Positions 1-5,724 of a DNA stretch of 5,724 nucleotides are shown here, in pieces. How positions within the stretch are numbered: position 1 is the stretch's first letter; each line of letters starts with the position of its first letter. A program made the translations under genes and the position numbers. The stretch lies in the NCBI GenBank assembly GCA_049242865.1, contig JBMLOR010000121.1:1-5724 (forward strand), written 5' to 3'. The DNA comes from CAIVPM01 sp049242865. Lineage in GTDB: Bacteria > Bacteroidota > Bacteroidia > Chitinophagales > Chitinophagaceae. The notes under the pieces were generated by a model that worked only from the letters and a program-made list of their open reading frames with translations, made no database searches and had not been told where the DNA came from.

Positions 1-12
1 AAATTAATTTAA

Positions 13-720
13 ATGCAAGCCATAATCCTAGCAGGCGGCTTTGGAACTCGTTTAAAAACTGTAGTGAGTGAAGTTCCAAAGCCATTGGCACCAATTGCTG
101 GTAAGCCATTTTTATACTGGCTTATACAGTATCTACAAAATCAAGGAGTGAAAAAATATATTTTTTCTTTAGGTTACATGCACGAGATGGTTAAAGATTT
201 TTTGAGCAAAGAATTTCCAAGTATTGAATTTAATTGTGTAATAGAAAATGAGCCTCTAGGAACTGGAGGAGCAATAAAACTTGCCCTAAATTATGTACAT
301 GATGAGCAAATTATTGTGTTAAATGGAGATACCTTTTTTAACCTCAATTTAAAAGATTTTACAGAATCATTCCAACAACAAAATGCCGATTGTTGTATGG
401 CACTCACACCCATGAAAAATTTTGATAGGTATGGCTCTGTAACATTAAATCAAGACAATCTTATTACTCAGTTTAACGAAAAAAGGTATTGTGAAAACGG
501 GTTGATAAATACTGGAATTATTGCATTTAAAAAATCTGTTTTTCAAGATAAAACTAAGCATTTGCCAAAAAATTTTTCATTCGAAAAAGACTTCCTCGAA
601 CCTAACGTGCAATTTTTAAAAGTAACCGGCTATATTGCAGCACAATATTTTATAGATATTGGAGTTCCAGAAGATTATTATAAAGCAAATGATGAATTGG
701 CTAAAGTCATTGGTAAATAA
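13..720 (+). CDS. hddC: HddC-type sugar-1-phosphate nucleotidyltransferase (probable D-glycero-alpha-D-manno-heptose-1-phosphate guanylyltransferase)
   Basis: Predicted cytoplasmic enzyme that joins a sugar 1-phosphate to a nucleoside triphosphate, releasing pyrophosphate. For the HddC family the product is GDP-D-glycero-alpha-D-manno-heptose, a precursor for S-layer, capsule or LPS glycans. Seen in the 235-residue protein: the N-terminal nucleotide-binding loop LAGGFGTRLK (6-15), the PKP motif with its catalytic-type lysine (22-24), PLGTGGAI (81-88), the metal-binding LNGDTF with Asp106 (103-108), NTGI (166-169) and a C-terminal FIDIGVPEDYYKA (213-225) carrying a second acidic metal ligand, Asp215. 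The length suits short HddC/RfbA-like transferases without a left-handed beta-helix domain, so the protein is complete. The start is fixed by an in-frame TAA directly before the ATG. There is no Shine-Dalgarno sequence. It lies 78 bp before gmd on the same strand. The superfamily is certain. The heptose substrate is a family-level inference; a mannose-1-phosphate or other hexose-1-phosphate substrate cannot be excluded. Confidence 0.82.
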   Translation: MQAIILAGGFGTRLKTVVSEVPKPLAPIAGKPFLYWLIQYLQNQGVKKYIFSLGYMHEMVKDFLSKEFPSIEFNCVIENEPLGTGGAIKLALNYVHDEQIIVLNGDTFFNLNLKDFTESFQQQNADCCMALTPMKNFDRYGSVTLNQDNLITQFNEKRYCENGLINTGIIAFKKSVFQDKTKHLPKNFSFEKDFLEPNVQFLKVTGYIAAQYFIDIGVPEDYYKANDELAKVIGK

Positions 721-758
721 GTATTAAAATAATATTTTAAATAAATCAAAAACAAAAC

Positions 759-794
759 TTTGTGTTCTTTGCAACCTTAGTTTCTTTGTCTGAA
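759..794 (+). repeat. Half copy of a CTTTG-rich intergenic repeat just before gmd
   Basis: This 36-bp stretch matches the reverse complement of the left arm of the repeat before fcl (1895-1930) at 28 of 36 positions without gaps, counted by hand. It also matches the right arm of that repeat at about 24 of 36. Both share the ending CTTTGnnTGAA. It ends four bases before the gmd ATG, so it would form most of any leader, and its TAG at 778-780 closes the gmd frame upstream. The other half of the inverted repeat is absent. The preceding bases (721-758) are A/T-rich filler in which I see no promoter or terminator. Function is unknown; it looks like a decayed member of a dispersed intergenic repeat family. 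Confidence 0.6.
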
Positions 795-798
795 AATT

Positions 799-1890
799 AT
801 GAAAGTAGCATTAATTACAGGAATCACAGGGCAAGATGGAGCATATCTTGCAGAATTTCTTTTAAAAAAAGGATACCAAGTGCATGGTATAAAACGTAGA
901 TCTTCATTATTTAATACGCAACGTATTGATCATTTTTATGAAGACCCTCATATACCAAATCGTCATCTTACATTACATCATGGCGACCTTACAGATAGTA
1001 CTAATCTTATAAGAATTATTCAAGAAGTTCAACCAGATGAAATTTACAATTTGGCAGCCATGAGCCATGTGCATGTAAGTTTTGAAATGCCCGAATACAC
1101 TGCAAATGCAGATGGAATAGGAACATTAAGAATTTTAGAAGCTGTACGATTGTTGGGCATGACAAAAAAAACTAAAATTTATCAGGCCTCAACTAGCGAG
1201 CTTTATGGTTTAGTACAAGCAGTTCCCCAAAGTGAAACTACACCTTTTTATCCTCGTAGCCCTTATGCTGTTGCCAAGCTTTATGGCTATTGGATTACAG
1301 TAAATTACCGCGAAGCTTATAATATGTATGCTTGTAATGGTATTTTATTTAATCATGAAAGTCCAAACCGTGGCGAAACTTTTGTAACTCGAAAAATAAC
1401 ACGTGCAACTGCTGCCATTGCTTTAGGTATGCAAGAGTGTTTGTTTTTAGGCAATTTAAACGCACAAAGAGATTGGGGCCATGCAAAAGATTATGTAGAA
1501 GGTATGTGGTTAATTTTGCAACAAGAAAAACCCGAAGATTATGTACTAGCAACTGGTATTACAACTTACATAAGAGATTTTGTAAAAATGAGTTTTGCAG
1601 AAGTTGGTATTGAATTAGCATTTAGAGGAGAAGCAGAAAATGAAGAAGGTTATGTTGTTGCTTGTACCAACCAAGATTACCAATTAGAAATAGGAAAAGT
1701 AGTTGTAAAAGTAGATCCAAGATATTATCGTCCTACAGAGGTTGATTTATTAATTGGTGACCCAACAAAAGCAAACTCAAAGCTTGGTTGGACTCCTAAA
1801 TATACTTTAGCAGAAATGTGTAAAGAAATGGTTGAAAGTGATTTAAAAGTGTTTAAAAAACAAAAGTATATCAAGGAAAGTGGAATTTAA
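799..1890 (+). CDS. gmd: GDP-mannose 4,6-dehydratase
   Basis: Extended short-chain dehydrogenase/reductase that converts GDP-D-mannose to GDP-4-dehydro-6-deoxy-D-mannose in the cytoplasm, the first committed step toward GDP-L-fucose and also toward GDP-rhamnose, GDP-perosamine and GDP-colitose. Seen in the 363-residue protein: Rossmann loop GITGQDG (8-14); IKRRSS (31-36), the family's NADP-binding arginine segment; LAAMSHVHVSFEMPEYTA (85-102); catalytic Thr132 and Glu134 in STSELYG (131-137); Tyr156 and Lys160 in SPYAVAK (154-160); NHESPNRGETFVTRKITRA (185-203); NLNAQRDWGHAKDY (219-232); and the C-terminal VDPRYYRPTEVDLLIGDPTK (305-324). The catalytic numbering coincides with that recalled for the E. 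coli enzyme, and full length is typical. The start is fixed by an upstream in-frame TAG (778-780). There is no Shine-Dalgarno sequence. The next gene encodes the partner enzyme that uses its product. A GDP-heptose dehydratase paralogue of the DmhA/WcbK type is a less likely alternative, raised only by the hddC-like neighbour. Confidence 0.96.
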   Translation: MKVALITGITGQDGAYLAEFLLKKGYQVHGIKRRSSLFNTQRIDHFYEDPHIPNRHLTLHHGDLTDSTNLIRIIQEVQPDEIYNLAAMSHVHVSFEMPEYTANADGIGTLRILEAVRLLGMTKKTKIYQASTSELYGLVQAVPQSETTPFYPRSPYAVAKLYGYWITVNYREAYNMYACNGILFNHESPNRGETFVTRKITRATAAIALGMQECLFLGNLNAQRDWGHAKDYVEGMWLILQQEKPEDYVLATGITTYIRDFVKMSFAEVGIELAFRGEAENEEGYVVACTNQDYQLEIGKVVVKVDPRYYRPTEVDLLIGDPTKANSKLGWTPKYTLAEMCKEMVESDLKVFKKQKYIKESGI

Positions 1891-1894
1891 TTAA

Positions 1895-1968
1895 TTCACG
1901 CAAAGGCACTAAGTAAGCAAAGTACACAAAATCTTTGTTTTGTTGTTGCCTTTGTTGCTTTGTGTGAA
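1895..1968. repeat. 74-bp imperfect inverted repeat between gmd and fcl
   Basis: The outer arms are TTCACGCAAAG (1895-1905) and CTTTGTGTGAA (1958-1968). They are complementary at 10 of 11 positions, and the remaining pair would be G-U in RNA. Shorter CAAAG/CTTTG blocks recur inside, for example 1918-1922 with 1933-1937, so several alternative stems are possible. The element fills nearly the whole 89-bp gap: it starts four bases after the gmd stop and ends 11 bases before the fcl ATG. From memory, TTCACGCAAAG-type elements recur in Bacteroidota intergenic regions; I could not check this here. It lacks a GC-rich stem followed by a T-run, so it is unlikely to be a terminator. A role as an RNA structure, a REP-like mobile repeat or a processing site is speculation. 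Confidence 0.72.
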
Positions 1969-1979
1969 ATAAAAACAAC

Positions 1980-2909
1980 ATGAACAATCAAGATAAAATA
2001 TACATTGCTGGTCATAGAGGAATGGTGGGTAGTGCAATTGAGCGTAAACTTAGAAAAGAAGGATTTAATAACATTATTACCAAAACCTCAAAAGAGTTAG
2101 ATTTAAGAAATCAACAACAAGTAAATGATTTTTTTGCAACCGAAAAGCCAAACTACGTTTTTTTAGCTGCTGCAAAAGTTGGTGGAATAGTTGCCAATAA
2201 TACCTATAGAGCTGAGTTTATTTATGATAATTTAATGATGGAAGCCAACATTATTCATGCTGCATATTTAAATAAAGTTACTAAACTAATGTTCTTGGGT
2301 TCTTCTTGCATTTATCCTAAAATGGCTCCACAACCTTTAAAAGAAGAATATCTTTTAAGTGGTTTTTTAGAATACACCAATCAACCTTATGCTATTGCAA
2401 AAATTGCAGGGATTGAGTTGTGCGATAGTTATAGGGCTCAATATGGCTGTAATTTTATAAGTGCTATGCCAACAAATTTATACGGGCCAAATGATAATTA
2501 TGATTTAGAAAAGTCTCACGTTTTACCTGCATTGCTTCGCAAATTTATTACTGCAAAAAGAAATGGAGAAGCAACAGTTACCCTTTGGGGAACTGGTAGC
2601 CCAATGAGAGAGTTTTTGTATGTTGATGATTTGGCTGATGCTTGTTATTATTTAATGAATAATTACAACGAAAAAGGTTTGGTAAATGTAGGATGTGGGT
2701 ATGATGTAACCATAAAACAACTGGCAGAAATAGTAAAGCAAACTGTTGGCTTTGATGGTGAAATTGTTTGGGATATAACTAAGCCAGATGGTACACCTAG
2801 AAAGCTAATGGACGTTTCTAAATTAGAAGGCTTGGGGTGGAAAGCTTCTATTACTTTAGAAAATGGAATTAAAATGGTGTATGAGGATATAAAAGATACT
2901 GTTTGGTAG
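1980..2909 (+). CDS. fcl: GDP-L-fucose synthase (GDP-4-keto-6-deoxymannose 3,5-epimerase/4-reductase)
   Basis: Bifunctional NADPH-dependent enzyme, also called wcaG or GMER, that epimerises the Gmd product at C3 and C5 and reduces C4 to give GDP-L-fucose. Seen in the 309-residue protein: Rossmann motif AGHRGMVGSA (10-19); LAAAKVGGIVANNTY (62-76); LGSSCIYPKMA (106-116) with Ser108 and Cys110; NQPYAIAKIAG (134-144) with Tyr137 and Lys141; MPTNLYGPNDN (163-173); His180 in KSHVLPALL (178-186); GSPMREFLYVDDLADA (206-221); and KPDGTPRKLMDVS (268-280). These correspond to E. coli Ser107, Cys109, Tyr136, Lys140 and His179 with a one-residue shift. The protein is full length with no lesion. The start is bounded by an in-frame TGA (1965-1967) inside the preceding repeat. 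There is no Shine-Dalgarno sequence. It is the last gene of the + strand block and is followed by a strong palindromic terminator. If Gmd acts on a heptose, this enzyme would act on the matching keto-heptose. Confidence 0.95.
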   Translation: MNNQDKIYIAGHRGMVGSAIERKLRKEGFNNIITKTSKELDLRNQQQVNDFFATEKPNYVFLAAAKVGGIVANNTYRAEFIYDNLMMEANIIHAAYLNKVTKLMFLGSSCIYPKMAPQPLKEEYLLSGFLEYTNQPYAIAKIAGIELCDSYRAQYGCNFISAMPTNLYGPNDNYDLEKSHVLPALLRKFITAKRNGEATVTLWGTGSPMREFLYVDDLADACYYLMNNYNEKGLVNVGCGYDVTIKQLAEIVKQTVGFDGEIVWDITKPDGTPRKLMDVSKLEGLGWKASITLENGIKMVYEDIKDTVW

Positions 2910-2933
2910 TAGTTTAAATTTTAGTATAATTTA

Positions 2934-2969
2934 AAAAGAGGGTCTGCAAAATTTTGCAGACCCTCTTTT
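2934..2969. terminator. Bidirectional terminator, perfect 36-bp palindrome
   Basis: The 18-base arm 2934-2951 is followed directly by its exact reverse complement, 2952-2969. The strong part of the stem is GAGGGTCTGC pairing with GCAGACCCTC, and the central AAAATTTT supplies the loop. The stem is flanked by A-run/T-run pairs, giving a T-tract after the hairpin on both strands. It lies 24 bases after the fcl stop and one base from the stop codon of the convergent minus-strand gene, so it should end both transcripts. Confidence 0.92.
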
Positions 2970-2970
2970 G

Positions 2971-4911
2971 TTATTTCAACTTCTTTAGCACTACTTGCTC
3001 TTTATATTGGCTATTAAGTTCTTTTACAGTTTTATTCCATTCGTGAAATTTACTTACCTCAAATTGTAAAGTATTGCTAATAAACTGCTGATAAAGTATA
3101 ATTTGATTACCCTTTTTTTCATAGTTAATTATCATACCAAAATCGCCTGAATTTGTTGTGTAATTTTTAGGCAAATAATTTATTTCATATCCATCAGGAA
3201 TAGTTAAAATGGTGTATTGCTTCCAGTTGTATTTATAATCGTACTCAACATCAACTTTACGCTTTGCTGTATCAATAAACGTATTGGCTTGCAACTTATC
3301 TAAATTTAAATTAATATAACATTCATCCCCAATTTGCTTGGCATATCCTGGCAACTCAAAGCTTGCATTAAAACTAACTTTTTTATTAGCAACATCGTAT
3401 TTTTTTACTGAATAGTCATTCATTAAAAACTTATTGCTTCCTTTACTAATTCTAGCTTTTACGTAATCTTTTGTTTGAACTTCATCTTTGTAGCTTAAAT
3501 AATTGTAAGTGTCACTGCCACAATATCCAGAAAAATGTACAGCAATGTTTCCTTTAATATTATTGCCATTTAAAGTAATAATAGTGCTATCTACAATTTC
3601 ATTATTTTGGTAATCAATCACAGGAACTCTTTCAATTTTATAATTTTCATCGTCAATTGCAATCAATGCTTGTTTGTTTTGAATGCCATGAGTTGGCATT
3701 CCAAAAATGCAATGAGGGTCTGTAGCATCTAAAAAATACCATTTTTCATCAATATTAGCTGCACATATCATGTGATTATCTGTAATGGGTAAGTGTACCT
3801 CGTTGTAATCGTAAGCAATATCTCTTGTGCCTATCCAAGTATAAAATGCTTTTATATTAGCATTATTTAGCATTACAGTAAGTAAGCTTGCCATGTCTTT
3901 ACAATCGCCATATTTTTTGTTACACACATCTTTTGCATGGCGAGGTACAAAACCTTCTAAACCATCTTCAAAGGCTACATATTTAATATTGTTTTGTACC
4001 CAAGTAAAAATACTTTTTGCTTTTTCTTTTGTGGTTTTAAAAGGTTGTGTGATGCTATCGGTTAGTTTTTTTAATTCAGCACTTGGCTCTTTGTTTACTG
4101 TTTTTAAATGACTAAAATTCCATTTATAAAAGTCGTTGATGGTTTCAAAAACTGTTACTTTTTTATCATCCTCAGTTGTGTAAGATGCGATATAAAAAAT
4201 TACATGTGGTTCTGAATATGAAAATCCTGGTGCATTGTTGTAGTAGTCTCTATCTTTTAAGTCGTTTGTAGAAAAAGTTAGTTTTTTAGTTCTACCCTTT
4301 GTATCTTCTTTAATAGAAATTATTTTTTTATCGTCATTTTTTATGATGTATTTAAGCTGTACATTACTAGGATATTCGATTGTAAAACTAGTATTTAATG
4401 CAGGTAAATAATTACTGAAGTAAAATGGGGTAAGCAAATGAATATCTTTTTCGGCTATTATACTTTTTTGATAACACAATGAACCCAAAGTAGTGGAAGG
4501 AAAATCGAATACAGTTTCTTTACTATCATCGTAAAAAACACTGTTGCTTCTTGAGCTTTCTGTTTTAAACTCGGTTACTTTTATTTTTTTAAATTTATTG
4601 CCATCTGGCACTTTTGTATAGGCTTCTATCAATTTCACTTCATCAAAACTACCATGATAAACCCTGCCTTTATTATAAATACCACTAGCCTTTTCGTTTA
4701 GTAATATAATTTCTTTTTCATCTATGGTTTCAATGTACAAGCCACCATCTTTATTGCTAATATTTACCTCACGAGAAATATTGGTAAAAGCTGCTAAGGC
4801 ATTTGGAAATTTTGCTGTAATTGCTTCTACTTGTTGCGTTTTAGCGTTGAAGTTGCATAGTAATAAACCTACAAAAAGTATAAGTTTAGTTTGTTTTAAT
4901 TTTATATACAT
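2971..4911 (-). CDS. Exported DUF3857 and transglutaminase-like domain protein
   Basis: A 646-residue protein of the Bacteroidota DUF3857/transglutaminase type, whose cellular role is not established. The N-terminus is a type I signal peptide: lysines at 4, 6 and 9, hydrophobic LILFVGLLLC (10-19), likely cleavage near NAK (22-24). Cys19 follows Leu, not Gly, Ala or Ser, so it is a poor lipobox and a soluble periplasmic or outer-surface protein is more likely. Residues about 60-240 fit the beta-rich DUF3857 domain. Residues about 290-400 form the transglutaminase core: IFTWVQNNIKYV (301-312), Cys337 in KYGDCKDMASLL (333-344), His380 in DNHMICA (378-384) and Asp396 in WYFLDATD (391-398), an intact Cys-His-Asp triad. 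The tail (about 430-646) looks like more beta-sandwich, possibly DUF3858. An in-frame TAG (4915-4917) bounds the start, and the next Met is residue 340, so the start is secure. Protease, transglutaminase or non-catalytic binding function cannot be told from the sequence. Confidence 0.9.
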   Translation of the reverse strand: MYIKLKQTKLILFVGLLLCNFNAKTQQVEAITAKFPNALAAFTNISREVNISNKDGGLYIETIDEKEIILLNEKASGIYNKGRVYHGSFDEVKLIEAYTKVPDGNKFKKIKVTEFKTESSRSNSVFYDDSKETVFDFPSTTLGSLCYQKSIIAEKDIHLLTPFYFSNYLPALNTSFTIEYPSNVQLKYIIKNDDKKIISIKEDTKGRTKKLTFSTNDLKDRDYYNNAPGFSYSEPHVIFYIASYTTEDDKKVTVFETINDFYKWNFSHLKTVNKEPSAELKKLTDSITQPFKTTKEKAKSIFTWVQNNIKYVAFEDGLEGFVPRHAKDVCNKKYGDCKDMASLLTVMLNNANIKAFYTWIGTRDIAYDYNEVHLPITDNHMICAANIDEKWYFLDATDPHCIFGMPTHGIQNKQALIAIDDENYKIERVPVIDYQNNEIVDSTIITLNGNNIKGNIAVHFSGYCGSDTYNYLSYKDEVQTKDYVKARISKGSNKFLMNDYSVKKYDVANKKVSFNASFELPGYAKQIGDECYINLNLDKLQANTFIDTAKRKVDVEYDYKYNWKQYTILTIPDGYEINYLPKNYTTNSGDFGMIINYEKKGNQIILYQQFISNTLQFEVSKFHEWNKTVKELNSQYKEQVVLKKLK

Positions 4912-4950
4912 TAACTAAAAGTTTGCTGCAATTTAGGGATTTGTTCTATT

Positions 4951-4992
4951 AAAAAAACACCCAAAATTTCTTTAAATTTTGGGTGTTTTTTT
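4951..4992 (-). terminator. Terminator hairpin downstream of the MORN repeat gene
   Basis: The 19-base arm 4951-4969 pairs exactly with 4974-4992 around a four-base loop (4970-4973). The core is CACCCAAAATTT against AAATTTTGGGTG, and the A/T ends give a run of seven T on the minus strand after the stem and a similar run on the plus strand. On the minus strand it starts eight bases after the stop of the repeat gene (5000-5002) and ends 39 bases before the start of the DUF3857 gene. It should therefore end the repeat-gene transcript and separate the two genes. Any promoter for the DUF3857 gene would have to lie in or very close to this hairpin. The symmetry would also let it stop plus-strand transcription. 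Confidence 0.9.
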
Positions 4993-4999
4993 TGAGTAT

Positions 5000-5724
5000 T
5001 TATTTAATTAATTCACCGTAGTAAAAAACTTTGATTGTTTCTTTTCCTGTGGCTTCGTCGTAATATTTACAAATGCCATTTAATTTTCCTAAGTAATAAT
5101 TTTCTTCGGCTTTTATTTTTCCGTTGGTGAAGTAGTATTTACAAGTTCCGTGTAATTCATCTTCGTAATGATTTTCTTCACTCTCTGGATTTCCATTAGG
5201 ATAAAAAACTTTTTTGGTTTTAGTTTCTTCACCAAAGGCTCTCTCTGAAATAATAAAAGGTTTTCCGTTGCTAAAATAAATATTACGCGTGCCATTTATT
5301 AGATTATCATCATAATCTATTTCGGCACTTTTGTTTCCGTTTTTATAATAGGTAATCAATTTGCCTGTGGCATTTTTTAGTTCAATTGCAGGAACAAGTT
5401 TTCCATCTTTTCCTTCGTAAGAATAACTAACTAAATAGCCATCATCAAAGTTTAAAACATAAGCTAAGTTTCCGGCTTCGCCATATTGCTTAAATGTGCC
5501 ATGTACTGTGCCATTCTTGTATTCAATTTCTTTTTGTATGTTTCCGTCGTACTCATGATAAACTTTAGACATTCCATTTATGTTGCCATATTCATAGGTT
5601 TCTTCATTGCTTAACTTGCCATTATCGTAATATGTTTTCCATTTTCCATGCTTATCGCCAAGTAAGTAGTTTCCTGTTGCATTTGGTTTTCCATTTAAAT
5701 GATATGATTTAAAAATGCTATCGG
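5000..5724 (-). CDS. MORN_2/YwqK-type repeat protein, 5' end outside the window
   Basis: The frame is open without a stop from 5002 to the right edge, giving 240 visible residues plus two bases of another codon. The first Met, at 5570-5572, is not a credible start: it sits inside a repeat (INGMSKVYHEYDG), and about two further clear repeats lie upstream (YHLNGKPNATGNY and YYDNGKLSNEETY). The protein is a chain of about eight or nine units of 22-26 residues with the pattern Y-Y-x-N-G-K, x-x-E-x-x-Y, then hG-x-x-K-x. One central unit around DDGYLVSYSYEGKDGKL is degenerate, and the chain runs to the C-terminus, FYYGELIK. This is the MORN_2 repeat, often labelled 'YwqK family antitoxin', but no toxin gene is visible and the label carries little functional weight. 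Such proteins are common in Bacteroidota and often exported; the N-terminus is missing, so a signal peptide cannot be judged. It is followed by its own terminator and is upstream of the DUF3857 gene on the same strand. Confidence 0.88.
   Translation of the reverse strand, partial: DSIFKSYHLNGKPNATGNYLLGDKHGKWKTYYDNGKLSNEETYEYGNINGMSKVYHEYDGNIQKEIEYKNGTVHGTFKQYGEAGNLAYVLNFDDGYLVSYSYEGKDGKLVPAIELKNATGKLITYYKNGNKSAEIDYDDNLINGTRNIYFSNGKPFIISERAFGEETKTKKVFYPNGNPESEENHYEDELHGTCKYYFTNGKIKAEENYYLGKLNGICKYYDEATGKETIKVFYYGELIK

Noticed and set aside
1..12. Possible tail of an upstream gene ending in the TAA at 10-12
   Set aside because: Only three codons are visible before the stop; no reading frame can be supported from 12 bases. 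The TAA is useful only as the stop that fixes the first gene's start.
150..167. Perfect 18-bp A/T palindrome inside the first gene
   Set aside because: It encodes ordinary residues (KKYIF region) with no loop or GC stem; expected by chance in AT-rich coding sequence.
725..739. TAAAATA-A-TATTTTA palindrome after the first gene
   Set aside because: A/T only, with a one-base centre; too weak for a terminator, and the downstream genes appear to be in the same block.
1349..1552. Minus-strand 67-codon frame inside gmd
   Set aside because: It is antisense to a fully conserved stretch of Gmd and encodes nothing recognisable; a shadow of the real gene.
2971..4911. Lipoprotein assignment through Cys19
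   Set aside because: The residues before it are Leu-Leu-Leu, which does not satisfy the lipobox requirement for Gly, Ala or Ser at the position before Cys.
4912..4950. Promoter for the DUF3857 gene (Bacteroidota TAnnTTTG -7 type)
   Set aside because: The best candidate on the minus strand, TAAATTGC, matches only part of the -7 consensus and has no TTTG-like -33 element at the usual distance.
5000..5724. Toxin-antitoxin system suggested by the YwqK 'antitoxin' family label
   Set aside because: No toxin-like gene is adjacent within the window, and the repeat family is broad; the name alone is not evidence.

Overview
The window looks like a piece of a Bacteroidota chromosome. It is strongly AT-rich (about one third G+C by eye). 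No start codon has a Shine-Dalgarno sequence; each is preceded by A/T-rich bases. The sugar-nucleotide enzymes, the DUF3857/transglutaminase protein and the MORN_2/YwqK-type repeat protein are a gene mix common in Flavobacteriia, Chitinophagia and relatives. The genus cannot be fixed from the sequence alone.

Left half (13-2909, + strand): three nucleotide-sugar genes in a row. The first is an HddC-type sugar-1-phosphate nucleotidyltransferase, the second is gmd (GDP-mannose 4,6-dehydratase) and the third is fcl/wcaG (GDP-L-fucose synthase). Gmd and Fcl together are the standard two-step route from GDP-mannose to GDP-L-fucose, and both keep their cofactor-binding and catalytic residues. The HddC-like enzyme would supply GDP-D-glycero-alpha-D-manno-heptose if its family assignment is right. 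The block is probably part of a larger LPS, capsule or exopolysaccharide cluster continuing to the left. The gaps before gmd (78 bp) and fcl (89 bp) hold related CAAAG/CTTTG-rich repeats. The one before fcl is a 74-bp imperfect inverted repeat; the one before gmd is a 36-bp half copy. Both end only a few bases before the start codon.

Middle (2934-2969): a perfect 36-bp palindrome flanked by T-tracts on both strands separates the sugar block from a convergent gene and should terminate transcription in both directions.

Right half (2971-5724, - strand): an exported 646-residue DUF3857/transglutaminase-like protein with an intact Cys-His-Asp triad, and upstream of it a MORN_2/YwqK-type repeat protein that runs off the right edge. 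A 19-bp-stem terminator hairpin lies between them, so they are probably separate transcription units.

No clearly new biological system is visible. The most unusual elements are the start-codon-proximal repeats, and the placement of an HddC-type gene next to gmd-fcl, which leaves open a 6-deoxyheptose product instead of, or besides, fucose.
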